Shown here piece by piece: positions 1-5,455 of a DNA stretch of 12,293 nucleotides. The notes beneath the pieces were generated by a model that did not search any database, was not told where the DNA came from, and was given only the letters and a program-made list of their open reading frames with translations. The position numbers were made by a program, and so were the translations under genes. Numbering within the stretch: the stretch's first letter is position 1; each line of letters opens with the position of its first letter. Source of the DNA: CAZTDU01 sp050248795. GTDB lineage: Bacteria; Pseudomonadota; Gammaproteobacteria; Burkholderiales; SG8-39. The stretch covers positions 1-12,293 of the forward strand of contig JBFWRS010000070.1 in assembly GCA_050248795.1 (NCBI GenBank). The letters run 5' to 3'.

Positions 1-203
1 CGGACGCGCATTCCGGCGAGGTGCCGAAGCTCTTCGTCGTGAAGAAGGACCCCGGCCTCACCGAGGAAGCGCTCCTGAAGCACTGCGCCGACAACCTCAC
101 CGGCTACAAGCGCCCGAAGCACGTGGAGTTCCGCGCCGAGCTGCCCAAGACCAACGTCGGCAAGATCCTGCGCCGCGCGCTGCGCGACGAGCCCAAAGTC
201 TGA
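1..203 (+). CDS. Acyl-CoA ligase (AMP-binding family), C-terminal fragment
   Basis: This is the last 66 codons or so of a gene that enters from the left edge; the frame is open from base 3 to the TGA at 201-203. The visible protein carries the C-terminal subdomain of the ANL (acyl-CoA synthetase/AMP-ligase) superfamily: a short SGEVPK strand, a helix over LTEEALLKHC, the LTGYKRPKHVEF segment, and the LPKTNVGKILRRALRD ending. In the family the Lys of the KTxxGKIlRR motif contacts the acyl-adenylate. The wording is closest to bacterial long-chain fatty-acyl-CoA ligases (FadD type), which make acyl-CoA from fatty acid, ATP and CoA for beta-oxidation. Substrate cannot be decided from the tail, so no symbol is given. 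The fragment ends 112 bases before the next gene start and shares its strand. Confidence 0.9.
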   Translation, partial: DAHSGEVPKLFVVKKDPGLTEEALLKHCADNLTGYKRPKHVEFRAELPKTNVGKILRRALRDEPKV

Positions 204-231
204 TCGAGCGATCCACCGCCATTCCCCCTCG

Positions 232-243
232 CCCGCGCGCGGG
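232..243. repeat. 12-bp G+C palindrome downstream of the acyl-CoA ligase
   Basis: CCCGCGCGCGGG is a perfect self-complementary dodecamer 28 bases after the ligase stop, in a short C-rich stretch. It could fold weakly in RNA or be chance in G+C-rich DNA. No T-run follows, so it is not called a terminator. Confidence 0.3.
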
Positions 244-315
244 AGCGCAGCATCTGATCAACCGCCATCCGCGCGTCGGTGAGCAGGGACGCTGGGCCCG
301 ATGAGGGGGTGGTCT

Positions 316-1167
316 ATGGCCCGAACGATGCGGTTGGCGATGGCGCTCGTCACGGCGATCGTTGCGGTCGCCATCCCTCGGGCGGCAATGGCGCAAACGC
401 CACTACCGGGAATCGGCGTGGTGATCATGCACGGCAAGGGGGGCTCGCCTGCCCGAATCGTTTCGAGTTTCGCCTCCTGGCTCGAGGAAAGGGGCTACTT
501 CGTCGCCAACCTAGAGATGCCCTGGTCGGGGAATCGCGAGTACGACGTCAGCGTCGCGGCCGCCGAGAGCGAAGTCGACGCGGCGCTACGTACGCTACGC
601 GACAAAGGGGCACGAAAGGTGTTCGTGGCCGGACACAGCCAGGGGGGGCTGTTCGCGCTCCATTTCGGCGGCAAGTATCCGGTTGACGGCATCGTCGCGA
701 TTGCGCCGGGCGGCAATGTCGCGGGACCTGTCTACAGGGACAAGCTTGGGCCGGCCGTGCAACTCGCGCGCAAGCTTGTCGCCGAGGGAAGGGGCAATGA
801 AAAGGCCGAGTTCAGCGACTTCGAGAGTTCAAAGGGCACGTATCCTGTTGTCGTTGCTCCCGCTACCTATCTGACATGGTTCGATCCCGGTGGGGCGATG
901 AACCAGATGAAGGCAGTGAGGACCATGAATCCTCAGGTTCCGGTCTTGTACATCGTGCCGACGAATGACTACCCGGGACTGCTCAGGATCAAGCGGCTGA
1001 TGTTCGACGCCCTGCCGAAGAACCCGCTCAGCCGCCTCTACGAACCGGAGGCCGGCCATCTTGATGCGCCTACCGCATCCCGCGATGAGATTGCTCGATG
1101 GACCGCTGAAGTGGCGGATAGGCCCAACCCTGCACTCCAGGGGGCGCGCGCAGGCGGGCGCCCATGA
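316..1167 (+). CDS. Exported alpha/beta-hydrolase fold protein
   Basis: A 283-residue protein is read from ATG 316. This start is chosen over the in-frame ATG at 301 because AGGGGG at 304-309 lies six bases upstream. Residues 1-26 form a Sec-type signal peptide (MARTMRLAM, a hydrophobic core, then AMA before QTP), so it should act in the periplasm or outside. The mature part begins with VVIMHGKGG (strand plus oxyanion-loop HG), has the nucleophile elbow GHSQGG (Ser108), a candidate acid at Asp218 (TNDYPG) and the catalytic His248 in AGHLDAP, in the order expected for the fold. Substrate is unknown; esterase or lipase-like activity is a guess. The last 14 residues (PNPALQGARAGGRP) look unlike the rest and may be read-through into intergenic repeat-like DNA. 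Base composition is visibly less G+C-biased than genes to the right, which could reflect transfer. Confidence 0.8.
   Translation: MARTMRLAMALVTAIVAVAIPRAAMAQTPLPGIGVVIMHGKGGSPARIVSSFASWLEERGYFVANLEMPWSGNREYDVSVAAAESEVDAALRTLRDKGARKVFVAGHSQGGLFALHFGGKYPVDGIVAIAPGGNVAGPVYRDKLGPAVQLARKLVAEGRGNEKAEFSDFESSKGTYPVVVAPATYLTWFDPGGAMNQMKAVRTMNPQVPVLYIVPTNDYPGLLRIKRLMFDALPKNPLSRLYEPEAGHLDAPTASRDEIARWTAEVADRPNPALQGARAGGRP
1142..1163 (+). repeat. Short inverted repeat over the hydrolase stop region
   Basis: GGGCGC at 1142-1147 can pair with GCGCCC at 1158-1163 across a 10-base loop, ending one base before the ATGA that holds the hydrolase stop codon (1165-1167). There is no T-tract after it, so terminator function is doubtful. 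Confidence 0.25.
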
Positions 1168-1273
1168 GCGCGATCGGGTCGCCGCACGGCACCGATTCAC
1201 GGGTACGCAAAGTTGCCCCATGGGCCCCTATCCACCCTCGAACCTCCGGCCTGACAAATTGTTGGCGCGGACC

Positions 1274-1292
1274 GTGGCCGCTCAACGGCCAC
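1274..1292. repeat. Perfect 7-bp stem, 5-base loop hairpin
   Basis: GTGGCCG (1274-1280), loop CTCAA, CGGCCAC (1286-1292) form a perfect hairpin in the gap between the hydrolase and the broken Tat-lipoprotein frame, 11 bases before ATG 1303. It could end transcription of the hydrolase, although only ATTAAG follows and no T-run, or it could be an operator or leader structure of the next frame. Confidence 0.4.
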
Positions 1293-1302
1293 ATTAAGCT
1301 GC

Positions 1303-1536
1303 ATGCTCATGCGGAACTCACCCACGATATCGGCGGCAGACCAGATTGATGCCGCGCGACGCCGCTTCCTGAGGAAGGCGTGATCGAGCGCGGGACTTCT
1401 GGCCATCGGGGGTCTCGGCTCGGGATGCGCCACGGAAGTCGAGCTGCCGGCGCCGCGGCACAATGACGTCAGAAGAACGTCGGGTGGCATCCTGTCGATA
1501 TTGTCGTTGATGACGGAGAAAGGTGACCCATGCTGA
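1303..1536 (+). pseudogene. Tat-signal lipoprotein frame interrupted by TGA
   Basis: The frame from ATG 1303 (or ATG 1309) reads 26 codons ending in AARRRFLRKA, a twin-arginine motif (RRxFL), then meets TGA at 1381-1383. The same frame then stays open for 50 codons to TGA 1534-1536 and begins SSAGLLAIGGLGSGCATE: the hydrophobic stretch and lipobox (GSGC) that should follow a Tat motif. Restoring the single stop codon would give a 76-residue Tat-exported lipoprotein with a mature part of about 36 residues, containing ELPAPRHNDVRR and ILSILSLMTEKGD. No good start codon lies just after the stop. The final TGA overlaps the next gene's ATG (ATGCTGA), an arrangement typical of a once-functional upstream gene. 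It is most simply a nonsense-inactivated gene; a sequencing error at 1381-1383 would instead make it intact. Function is unknown. Confidence 0.6.
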
Positions 1537-1778
1537 AGCTGCGACCGAATTGCGAATGCTGCGACCGCGACCTGCCGCCGCAGTCCGAGGAGGCGCTCAT
1601 ATGCTCCTTCGAGTGCACGTTCTGCCGCGCATGCGCGAGCGCGGTGCTCAAGGGCAGGTGTCCGAACTGCGGCGGAGAACTGGTCGCCCGTCCGCGCAGG
1701 CCCGTCGAGAAGCTGGCGAAGTATCCGGCCTCGATCGAGCGCGTGCTCAAACCCCAGGGCTGTGCGAATGCTGCCTGA
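1530..1778 (+). CDS. DUF1272 family cysteine-rich protein
   Basis: This 82-residue protein matches the DUF1272 family in length and wording: MLKLRPNCECCDRDLPP at the start, then ICSFECTFCRAC and GRCPNCGGELV. Nine cysteines (8, 10, 11, 25, 29, 32, 35, 44, 47) in CxCC, CxxxCxxCxxC and CxxC arrangements imply structural zinc binding; no catalytic residues are evident and the family has no established function. GGAG at 1515-1518 and AGGTGA at 1521-1526 supply ribosome binding. The ATG overlaps the stop of the upstream broken lipoprotein frame, and its own TGA (1776-1778) abuts an ATG of the next frame directly. It is likely cytoplasmic. The basic tail (RPRRPVEKLAKYPASIERVL) is usual for the family. 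Identification of the family is firm; any role (nucleic acid or protein binding) is speculation. Confidence 0.85.
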   Translation: MLKLRPNCECCDRDLPPQSEEALICSFECTFCRACASAVLKGRCPNCGGELVARPRRPVEKLAKYPASIERVLKPQGCANAA

Positions 1779-1835
1779 ATGCGCGTCCCAGACGCATCGA
1801 GCCCGGCACCTTCGCCGGCCGGACATCACGCCACC

Positions 1836-2303
1836 ATGAAGAAAATCCTCCTCGTCGCGTCGCACCTGGCCGCCGTCGCCATCGGCTTTGCGCTCGGCAT
1901 CTACGCGCTGCCGATCATCATCGCGCCGCCGGCGCCGACGACCGCCGAGATCGCTTCCCAGGCCGCCGCCGCGCGCTACACCGGCAAGTTCCGCCGCGAC
2001 CTCAAGGACAGCGACGCGCTGCACTGGGGGGAGGGGACGGTCTCGATCAGTGCCAAAGCCGTCGTCCTCGAAGGCGAGCTGGCGCCGGGGCCCGACTACA
2101 AGCTCTACCTGTCGCCCGAGTTCGTCGAGACGGAAGCCGAGTTCAAGCGCCTGCAGCCGAACATGGTCCGGGTCGGAGACGTCAGGACCTTCAGGAACTT
2201 CGTCGTATCCGTGCCCGAGTCGGTCGATCCGGGCCGCTACAGCGCCGTTATCGTCTGGTGCGAGACATTCAGCCAGTTCATCACGGCTGCCAGGTACAAG
2301 TGA
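1836..2303 (+). CDS. Membrane-anchored DM13 domain protein
   Basis: Read from ATG 1836 this is a 155-residue protein: MKK, one hydrophobic segment (about residues 4-30, an uncleaved anchor or signal), a short linker, and a DM13 domain over residues 50-155. DM13 hallmarks are the GEGTVSI strand, the DYKLYLSP strand, the DVRTFRNFVVSVP segment and the terminal YSAVIVWCETFSQFITAA with the conserved Cys142. The domain is known from animal and bacterial extracellular proteins and was proposed to take part in redox or electron transfer near DOMON domains; that role is family inference. The frame can be extended to ATG 1779, immediately after the DUF1272 stop, but the extra 19 residues are Pro/Ala-rich and would push the signal inward, so 1836 is preferred even though its ribosome binding site is weak. 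It may be co-transcribed with the DUF1272 gene. Confidence 0.8.
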   Translation: MKKILLVASHLAAVAIGFALGIYALPIIIAPPAPTTAEIASQAAAARYTGKFRRDLKDSDALHWGEGTVSISAKAVVLEGELAPGPDYKLYLSPEFVETEAEFKRLQPNMVRVGDVRTFRNFVVSVPESVDPGRYSAVIVWCETFSQFITAARYK

Positions 2304-2348
2304 GCCAGGCGCTTTTGGGATCGTGATCCGCTGCAGTGAACGAGTTCT

Positions 2349-2391
2349 TTCTGTCCGTTCTGTCCGTAGTTCGCGTACCCGGGCACCGGGT
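2349..2391 (+). repeat. Tandem 9-bp repeat plus inverted repeat in gap
   Basis: TTCTGTCCG occurs twice head to tail (2349-2357, 2358-2366). Just after comes ACCCGG (2377-2382), GCA, CCGGGT (2386-2391), a perfect 6-bp inverted repeat. These sit in the 170-base gap between the DM13 and GNAT genes. A frame from ATG 2336 runs through it into the acetyltransferase but encodes nothing recognisable. TTGACG at 2391-2396 resembles a -35 box, but no well-spaced -10 follows. Confidence 0.4.
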
Positions 2392-2473
2392 TGACGGAAT
2401 GCAGCTTTTCCGGCCGCGCTATGTCCGATGCCCGCCGAGCTCGCCCGGCGCCGATGAGCGTAACGTGGGCGAC

Positions 2474-3013
2474 ATGACGTCCGTCCGCATCCGGTTGGCT
2501 GCACGTTCAGACCGTGAAGGGATTCGCGCCGTTCATCTGCGCGCGTTCCCGGAAGGCGAAGGCCGGCTTGTGGCGAATCTGGCATCCGATCTGCTCGACG
2601 AAGAAACGCAGCCGGAAACGATCGCGCTGGTTGCCGAGACCGGCGGCGGCGTGGTGGGGCACATCGCGTTCAGCCCCGTCACGGCGGATACCAGGGGCGA
2701 CTGGCGAGGCTACATCCTGGCGCCGCTCGGCGTGCTGCCCGAGCATCACGGGGCCGGTATCGGTTCGATGCTCGTGGAAGGCGGCATAGAATTGCTTTCG
2801 GGAAAGATGGCCGGGGTTGTCCTTGTCTATGGCGACCCGAGGTACTACGGCAGATTCGGATTCAGCGCGGAAGCGGCTGCCGGATTCGTGCCGCCCTACG
2901 CGCTGAGACATCCTTTCGGGTGGCAAGCCAGGGTGCTGCACGGAGCGGGCCCGAACGGCCGCGTCGTCAGGATATCGTGCGTGCGGCCCTTGCGCGATCC
3001 GGCGCTGTGGTGA
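2474..3013 (+). CDS. GNAT N-acetyltransferase, YhbS-like
   Basis: A 179-residue acetyltransferase is read from ATG 2474. The frame is open back to ATG 2336, but the first 46 residues of that longer version match nothing of the GNAT fold, which begins with VRIRLAARSDREGIRAVHLRAF. Conserved parts: strand VVGHIAFSPV (61-70), strand ILAPLGVLPEHHG (81-93), the acetyl-CoA pyrophosphate loop HGAGIG at 92-97 (His where Gln or Arg is usual), and the GDPRYYGRFGF motif at 120-130 that characterises the YhbS subgroup. The C-terminal part (FVPPYALRHPFGWQARVLHG) also agrees with that subgroup. It would transfer acetyl from acetyl-CoA to an amine; the substrate is unknown. It is cytoplasmic. The downstream gene begins 46 bases later on the same strand. 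Confidence 0.85.
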   Translation: MTSVRIRLAARSDREGIRAVHLRAFPEGEGRLVANLASDLLDEETQPETIALVAETGGGVVGHIAFSPVTADTRGDWRGYILAPLGVLPEHHGAGIGSMLVEGGIELLSGKMAGVVLVYGDPRYYGRFGFSAEAAAGFVPPYALRHPFGWQARVLHGAGPNGRVVRISCVRPLRDPALW

Positions 3014-3059
3014 GCATCGAGGCGGGAAGTGAACACAGAGCTGCTTTCAGGAGCGGCAC

Positions 3060-3809
3060 ATGAAAGGAGAATCGACAGTGCCCACGGGTACCGCAAAACC
3101 GCAGCGGGCGTTCCGCCTGCTTGCGGGCCTTCTCCGCGGCCTCGCCGGGGATCGAGGCAGGGACCCGGTGCGTGTCCCGCTGTTGCTGCTCGCAACCGTC
3201 TTCCTCGCCGGATGCGGTGCCTTGCCCTCGACCTACGATCCTGCGTCGGATGCGCCCGAGGCTCGCACCGGCGACGCGACGGCCGCCGCCCGCTACGCCG
3301 CGTACGCCGACGCATTGGCTGCCTGGCGCGGGCCTGCGGACGTGAACGCCTGGATCGGGGCAAGCTTCGAGTACGACCTGGACCGGGCAGTTGCGCTGTC
3401 CGAAAGCCAGCGCGCAAACGCACCCGGACCGGCGATCATCGACCCCGGCGCGTTCTACGCCCGGCCCAGGGGCATCTGCGTGGACCTGGCGCGGTTCGCG
3501 GTGGAGACGCTGAGGCAGGTGTCCCCCGACTCGAAAGCCAGGTACCTCATGATCGAGTTCGATCCCGCGCTGCTGCGCGGACAGGTCCTGCGCCGGCACT
3601 GGGTCGTCGCTTTCGACACGGCGGCCGGCGTGATGGTGATGGCCGACTCGAAGCGACCGGGCGTCGTCTCCGGCCCGTACCGCACGATCGAGGATTTCCT
3701 GCAGGAGTACGCGGCCTATCGCGGACGGACGATCGTGTCGCACCGCGAGACAGACAGCCATGCGCGAAAGCTCAGGCTGCGGGCGAAGCGCAGCAAAGGC
3801 GACTCCTGA
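3060..3809 (+). CDS. Lipoprotein with transglutaminase-like protease domain
   Basis: The frame gives up to 249 residues. Three starts are possible: ATG 3060 (AGGAG six bases upstream), GTG 3078 (AAGGAG eight bases upstream) and GTG 3168, which would give a normal-length lipoprotein signal (VRVPLLLLATVFLAGC). Lipobox LAGC puts the lipidated Cys at residue 52 of the longest form; Gly follows, which does not favour inner-membrane retention. In the mature part, YARPRGICVDLARFAVETL with Cys140, RRHWVVAF with His180 and MADSKRPG with Asp196 have the order and setting of the Cys-His-Asp triad of the transglutaminase-like (bacterial BTLCP-type) fold, in which the Cys begins a helix and the His and Asp lie on strands. 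It may thus be a periplasmic peptidase or amidase acting on envelope proteins or peptidoglycan peptides. Exact family and substrate are unresolved. The C-terminal tail is Lys/Arg-rich. Confidence 0.65.
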   Translation: MKGESTVPTGTAKPQRAFRLLAGLLRGLAGDRGRDPVRVPLLLLATVFLAGCGALPSTYDPASDAPEARTGDATAAARYAAYADALAAWRGPADVNAWIGASFEYDLDRAVALSESQRANAPGPAIIDPGAFYARPRGICVDLARFAVETLRQVSPDSKARYLMIEFDPALLRGQVLRRHWVVAFDTAAGVMVMADSKRPGVVSGPYRTIEDFLQEYAAYRGRTIVSHRETDSHARKLRLRAKRSKGDS

Positions 3810-3866
3810 CGCTTCGTCGAGGCACTTGCCGGACGCACGCAGGGCCGGAAGCGCATCGGCAGGGCA

Positions 3867-3872
3867 TACAAT
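3867..3872 (+). promoter_or_regulatory. Candidate -10 element for the small basic gene
   Basis: TACAAT matches five of six bases of the sigma-70 -10 consensus in otherwise G+C-rich DNA, 79 bases ahead of ATG 3952. No convincing -35 box lies 16-18 bases upstream (GCCGGA at that position), so it is a weak prediction. Confidence 0.3.
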
Positions 3873-3951
3873 CGGGGCCTTCGCGGCAGGCGGCTGCGAT
3901 GCGCGATCCGACCGGCTCGCGCTGGTGAAGCGCAACATGAGGGCAAGCACA

Positions 3952-4089
3952 ATGGGCAGGTCGACCAACCGCAATCTACGCAATCGCAGGCGCAAGCAGC
4001 AGATCGGCAAGAAGCTGGGCAAGCAGGTGAAGCAGGCGAAGAAGACACAGAAGGCAACGAAGAAGGTCAAGGCCTCCACGGCAGCCTGA
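3952..4089 (+). CDS. Very basic 45-residue protein
   Basis: The frame reaches back to 3760, but ATG 3952 is preferred because GAGGG (3939-3943) lies eight bases upstream and because the protein character changes there. The 45 residues include 11 Lys and 6 Arg (38 percent), 5 Gln and no Asp, Glu, Cys or aromatic residue. The N-terminal third is Arg/Asn-rich (GRSTNRNLRNRRRK) and the rest is a Lys-rich amphipathic stretch with repeats of K-Q-x-K and KK (KKLGKQVKQAKK, KKVK), probably helical. Such composition fits RNA, DNA or ribosome binding, but I do not recognise a named family. A weak -10 element lies upstream and the stop is 88 bases before the diguanylate cyclase. Against it: the length is short, and high G+C DNA yields chance basic frames; the A-rich AAG-biased codons argue for real coding. 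Confidence 0.6.
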   Translation: MGRSTNRNLRNRRRKQQIGKKLGKQVKQAKKTQKATKKVKASTAA

Positions 4090-4177
4090 GCCTCCCGGTC
4101 GCGGGCACGGCGCGCTTCGGCAGCACCCGGCGCGCCCGGTCGCCGGCGCCAGCCGCACCCAAGCGGAGTCCACAGCT

Positions 4178-5449
4178 TTGTCGGAACTGCATTACCAGAT
4201 CGCGCTGATGCTGGTCGAGGCCGTGCTTGCGGCCTCGATGCTGCTGGCGCTGTTTCGCGCGCGCGAGGTGTTCGGGCTGGCGCCGATCTACGCCGTGGTC
4301 GGGGTGTTCTACTACCTCGCCACGCTGCTCGCCGGCACCACCTTCGTGCAGGTGGCGCCCGGCCTGCTGATGAGCCCGGGGTCGGTGGCGCTCTTTCCGG
4401 CGAGCCTCTTTGCGGTGCTCTTCATCTACATCCGCGAGGACGCCGGCGAGGCGCGCCGCATGATCACCGCGCTGCTCGCGGCGAACGTGTTCGCCGGCGT
4501 GCTCGGCTTCATCGTCGGCCAGCACCTGAAGAGCCCGCTCGCCTTCAACCCGCTCGCGCTTCCCGCGGAGCTGTTCGTGCACCAGCCGCGCCTGCTGGTC
4601 GTCGGCACGCTGGCGCTGTTTGCGGACACCATACTCATCATCCTCGTCTACGAGGCGGTGTCGCGCGTGCTCGCTCCGCTCTTTGCCCGCATCTACGCCG
4701 CGCTCGCGCTGGTGCTGGTGTTCGACACCGTCGTGTTCGTCACCGGCGGCTTCGTCGAGCATCCCGCGTACCTCGAGATCCTCGTCTCGGCGATGCTCGG
4801 CAAGCTCATCGCCGCGCTGGTGTACGCGGCGATCCTCGCCGTGTACCTGGCGCATTTCGACATCGCCGAGCCGGGCACGCAGGGCGCGGCGCGCCCTGCG
4901 ATCCGCGACCTCTTCCACGTGCTCACCTACCGCCAGAAGTACGAGGCGCTGCGGGCGCAGGCGATGCGCGACCCGCTCACCGGCACCTTCCACCGCGGCG
5001 TCTTCGACGACATGCTGCGCACGCAGCTCGCGATCGCGCGGCGCGCCAGCACGCCGCTCGCCGTGATGATGGTGGATCTCGACCTCTTCAAGGGCATCAA
5101 CGACAACCACGGCCATGCCGAGGGCGACCGCGCGCTGCAAGTGGTGGCCGGCGCTCTGGTGCGCGCGGGGCGCGAGTCGGACGTGGTCTGCCGCTACGGC
5201 GGCGAGGAGTTCGGCATCATCCTGCCTTCCACGCCGCTGGACAGTGCTTCGACGCTGGCCGAGCGTATCCGCGCGGACATACCGGTCGCGTGCCGCGAGG
5301 CGGGCATACCGGGGGCGGAGGTCACGGCGACCATAGGCGTGGCGGCCTTCCCTGGCGACGCGGCAAACGTCGAGGACCTGCTGCGCGTTGCCGATCGGCG
5401 CCTGTACCGCGGCAAGGCCGCGGGGCGCGACCGCGTGGTCGCGGGCTGA
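4178..5449 (+). CDS. Seven-helix membrane diguanylate cyclase (GGDEF)
   Basis: This 423-residue protein starts at TTG 4178, chosen because GGAG (4165-4168) lies nine bases upstream and the first helix begins by residue 6; the next ATG (4208) would cut that helix. Hydrophobic helices lie near residues 6-26, 36-53, 70-85, 95-114, 138-158, 172-191 and 202-225. A coiled linker (about 245-263) leads into the GGDEF domain: DPLTGTFHR (265-273), MVDLDLFKGINDNHGH with metal ligand Asp300, GGEEF at 341-345, and IGVAAFP late in the domain. RESD at 332-335, five residues before GGEEF, is an intact RxxD inhibitory site, so product feedback is expected. It should make cyclic di-GMP from two GTP at the inner membrane, under control of the membrane part. 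That part resembles the VUT/YhhQ transporter fold (see findings). The EamA gene follows after six bases, suggesting one transcript. Confidence 0.9.
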   Translation: MSELHYQIALMLVEAVLAASMLLALFRAREVFGLAPIYAVVGVFYYLATLLAGTTFVQVAPGLLMSPGSVALFPASLFAVLFIYIREDAGEARRMITALLAANVFAGVLGFIVGQHLKSPLAFNPLALPAELFVHQPRLLVVGTLALFADTILIILVYEAVSRVLAPLFARIYAALALVLVFDTVVFVTGGFVEHPAYLEILVSAMLGKLIAALVYAAILAVYLAHFDIAEPGTQGAARPAIRDLFHVLTYRQKYEALRAQAMRDPLTGTFHRGVFDDMLRTQLAIARRASTPLAVMMVDLDLFKGINDNHGHAEGDRALQVVAGALVRAGRESDVVCRYGGEEFGIILPSTPLDSASTLAERIRADIPVACREAGIPGAEVTATIGVAAFPGDAANVEDLLRVADRRLYRGKAAGRDRVVAG

Positions 5450-5455
5450 CGCGGC

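Noticed and set aside
1122..1267. Possible integron attC site (GCCCAAC core at 1122-1128 after the hydrolase)
   Set aside because: The RYYYAAC core fits, but I found no matching GTTRRRY partner or the paired L boxes needed to fold an attC site, and no integrase is present.
1384..1533. Separate short protein starting after the TGA at 1381-1383
   Set aside because: No ATG, GTG or TTG with a ribosome binding site lies near the start of the segment; its hydrophobic/lipobox beginning only makes sense joined to the upstream RR motif.
1523..2326. A 267-codon plus-strand frame
   Set aside because: It overlaps DUF1272 and DM13 in another frame; the two genes have strong family matches and this frame has none.
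1197..2585. A 462-codon open frame on the minus strand
   Set aside because: It crosses the DUF1272 and DM13 genes and several gaps antisense; the translation has Arg/Asp-rich low complexity and no motif.
4090..4177. Riboswitch (for example preQ1 type) ahead of the diguanylate cyclase
   Set aside because: The gap is only 88 bases; I see no conserved aptamer core or expression platform, only G+C-rich partial pairings such as GGCGCGC repeats.
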